A stretch of 15,121 nt of DNA from Balneolaceae bacterium (GTDB taxonomy: Bacteria; Bacteroidota; Rhodothermia; Balneolales; Balneolaceae). Where the stretch lies: NCBI GenBank assembly GCA_021767245.1, contig JAASTO010000049.1, forward strand, positions 1-15,121, given 5' to 3'. Each line of letters starts with the position of its first letter. Within the stretch, counting starts at the first letter, position 1. The notes below the pieces were generated by a model, which was given only the letters and a program-made list of their open reading frames with translations, searched no databases and was not told the DNA's origin. A program made the position numbers and the translations under genes. Positions 13,370-15,121 of this stretch are shown in pieces.

Positions 13370-13864
13370 ATGAAAACAATTGCCCTCTACCCCGGTTCTT
13401 TTGATCCGATAACCAATGGCCACCTTGATATCCTAAAGCGGGCTACAAGATTGTTCGAGAAGGTTATTGTGACGGTTGCCGTTAATAATAAAAAGGATGC
13501 CGTATTCAGTGGAGAGGAACGCGTTGAGCTGATCAATGAATGCATTTCAGGCAAAGAATGGGCAAAAAATGTGACGGTCAATCAGTTTACGGGACTTTTG
13601 GTCGACCACGCCCAAAAGATGAACGCAGACACCCTGGTAAGAGGAGTACGTCAGATCTCTGATTTTGAATACGAATTCAGGATGGCGTTAACCAACAAGC
13701 GTTTGGCGCCGGAAGTGGATACGGTATTCCTGATGCCGGATGAAGAATTTACCTTTATATCTGCTTCCATTGTCAAAGAAGTAGCCTATTGGGACGGTGA
13801 CCTCAGTTCGTTTGTTCCGGAAGTTGTTGCCAAAGCCCTTAAAAATAAATTTCGTAATGAATGA
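13370..13864 (+). CDS. coaD: Phosphopantetheine adenylyltransferase
   Basis: This 164-residue cytidylyltransferase-like enzyme has YPGSFDPITNGH (7–18) with the TNGH (T15–H18) ATP-binding signature. RGVRQISDFEYE (91–102) is the substrate loop and ISASIVKEVA (130–139) is the second signature. It adds AMP from ATP to 4'-phosphopantetheine, giving dephospho-coenzyme A, the next-to-last step of coenzyme A synthesis in the cytoplasm. The length is normal. The start is ATG at 13370, 10 bases after rsmD, so the genes are co-transcribed. No terminator is visible in the 115 bases before the aminotransferase gene, although that gap is long enough for a promoter. Confidence 0.97.
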   Translation: MKTIALYPGSFDPITNGHLDILKRATRLFEKVIVTVAVNNKKDAVFSGEERVELINECISGKEWAKNVTVNQFTGLLVDHAQKMNADTLVRGVRQISDFEYEFRMALTNKRLAPEVDTVFLMPDEEFTFISASIVKEVAYWDGDLSSFVPEVVAKALKNKFRNE

Positions 13865-13979
13865 AGGATCAGGCACCAGAGGATATCTAAATTGAATTAA
13901 CTCTACATTATTTCCATTTAATCTCTCATTCAGGGTTCAAGTATCATTCACACCAAACACTTTTAATTTACAGTACGAC

Positions 13980-15121
13980 ATGATCTCAAAACGAGCACAA
14001 CAACTACAGCCTTCTGCAACTCTAAAAGTAACCGGCAGAGCCAAGGAACTGAAAAGACAGGGTAAATCGATCGTATCACTCAGTGCCGGGGAACCCGACT
14101 TTAAAACCCCCAAACATATTTGTGATGCTGCTATCAAGGCTATTAATGATGGGTTTCATGGGTACACGATGAATCCCGGCACCCCGGAATTGCGTGAAGC
14201 TATCTGCCAAAAGCTAAAAAGGGATAACGGACTGGATTATGATCCATCTCAGATCATTTGCTCCAATGGAGCCAAACAATCCGTTGGCTTTAGTATTCTG
14301 GCACTGGTTGATCCGGGTGATGAAGTCATCATTCCCGCTCCCTACTGGGTCTCCTACCCCGAGATGGTACGATTGGCAGAAGGCACTTCGGTGACCGTCA
14401 GAACGTCTTTTGAGAACAATTTTAAACTAACCCCGGATCAGCTTGAGGAAGCGATCACGGACAAGACCAAGGCGATCATCCTGTGCTCACCTTCTAACCC
14501 GACCGGTGCTCAGTACACAAAAGAAGAATTGAGGGCCCTCGCAGAGGTCCTGAAGAAACACCCTCAGGTTTATATTATCTCTGATGAGATCTACGAATAC
14601 ATTGTTTTTGACGGAGATCATGTGAGTATCTTAAACGCAGCACCGGAACTGAAAGACCGGGTGGTTCTCATCAACGGATTTTCAAAAGGCTTTGCCATGA
14701 CCGGGTGGCGACTTGGGTATCTCGCTGCCAATAATGAGATCGTGAGTGCTGTGTCCAAGATCCAAAGTCAGGAAACCTCGGCCCCTTCATCTATTTCACA
14801 AAAAGCCGGAGAAGCGGCGTATAAAGGCAATCTTGATGATGTGATCGCCATGCGCGAACAATTCAAAAAACGCCGCGATTATCTGGTTGAAGCCCTGAAT
14901 AACATTGAAGGTGTGAGCTGCTTTACCCCGGGCGGAGCGTTCTATGTATTCCCGGATATCTCTTACTATATCGGAAAAAACAAGCCCGATGGCTCGACCA
15001 TTGAGTCCTCCACCGACCTTTGCCTCTACCTCCTGGATGAGTTCGGACTGGCCCTTGTCCCCGGTGATGCCTTTGGTGAACCGAACGGCATCCGTTTGAG
15101 CTATGCAGCATCTATGGATGA
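13980..15121 (+). CDS. Pyridoxal-phosphate aspartate aminotransferase, class I (Ib), 3' end cut off
   Basis: The frame is open from the ATG at 13980 to the right edge, 380 full codons out of the usual 390–400, so only the C-terminal end is missing. Visible sites are GEPDF (37–41), GY (61–62), W123 in SPYWVSYPE-like PAPYWVSYPE, N173 in PSNPTG, D202 and Y205 in SDEIYEY, the PLP-lysine K236 in FSKGFAMTGWRLG, and R372 in GIRLSY for the α-carboxylate. It resembles the Thermus-type class Ib enzymes throughout. It moves an amino group between aspartate and 2-oxoglutarate; some relatives also use prephenate in tyrosine and phenylalanine synthesis, and the sequence alone does not exclude that. It has no Shine–Dalgarno site. 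Confidence 0.92.
   Translation, partial: MISKRAQQLQPSATLKVTGRAKELKRQGKSIVSLSAGEPDFKTPKHICDAAIKAINDGFHGYTMNPGTPELREAICQKLKRDNGLDYDPSQIICSNGAKQSVGFSILALVDPGDEVIIPAPYWVSYPEMVRLAEGTSVTVRTSFENNFKLTPDQLEEAITDKTKAIILCSPSNPTGAQYTKEELRALAEVLKKHPQVYIISDEIYEYIVFDGDHVSILNAAPELKDRVVLINGFSKGFAMTGWRLGYLAANNEIVSAVSKIQSQETSAPSSISQKAGEAAYKGNLDDVIAMREQFKKRRDYLVEALNNIEGVSCFTPGGAFYVFPDISYYIGKNKPDGSTIESSTDLCLYLLDEFGLALVPGDAFGEPNGIRLSYAASMD

Noticed and set aside
1..15121. Mobile element, phage, CRISPR or defence system
   Set aside because: No transposase, integrase, terminal repeats, regular spacers or nuclease/toxin genes were found, and gene composition appears uniform.

Overview
The window looks like chromosomal DNA from a member of the Bacteroidota/Balneolota branch. 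This is inferred from gene content: the order DUF3822–rsmD–coaD, a multi-repeat DUF349 protein and a β-barrel protein ending in an aromatic residue. Most start codons also lack a Shine–Dalgarno sequence, and several genes have upstream AT-rich TAnnTTTG-like boxes, as in that group. G+C looks moderate. There is no tRNA, rRNA, insertion sequence, phage gene or CRISPR array, and no gene-free stretch longer than 300 bases.

Left part (1–2149, minus strand): three genes that together mark an arsenosugar-type cluster. In transcription order they are a small AhpD/carboxymuconolactone-decarboxylase-like protein, the radical SAM enzyme ArsS and a family 2 glycosyltransferase cut by the left edge. A perfect 17-bp inverted repeat lies between ArsS and the glycosyltransferase. 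No arsenic methyltransferase (ArsM) is in view.

Middle part (2150–8335): a plus-strand outer-membrane β-barrel gene whose leader carries an 11-bp direct repeat and a 9-codon mini-ORF. It overlaps, tail to tail, a metallo-β-lactamase-fold hydrolase. A long DUF349 repeat protein follows, then a series of stress-type genes, all on the minus strand: an MscS channel, a CsbD-like protein, a Dps ferritin and an unrecognised 116-residue protein. Each of these four is followed by its own intrinsic terminator, so they are probably separate transcription units.

Right part: a compact minus-strand operon, MATE transporter – YihY/BrkB membrane protein – SixA-like histidine phosphatase (11210 to 8481), with a 10-base gap and an ATGA overlap. 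A divergent intergenic region then leads to plus-strand genes: a membrane-anchored pseudopilin-like protein coupled (TAATG) to DUF3822, then rsmD (16S rRNA methylation), coaD (coenzyme A synthesis), and a class I aspartate aminotransferase cut by the right edge.

Most of the window is ordinary housekeeping and stress-response content. The parts worth a second look are the arsenosugar-type cluster with its hairpin, the regulatory-looking leader of the β-barrel gene, the exact 77-residue periodicity in the DUF349 protein, the GspG-like protein coupled to DUF3822, and the unknown protein next to dps.
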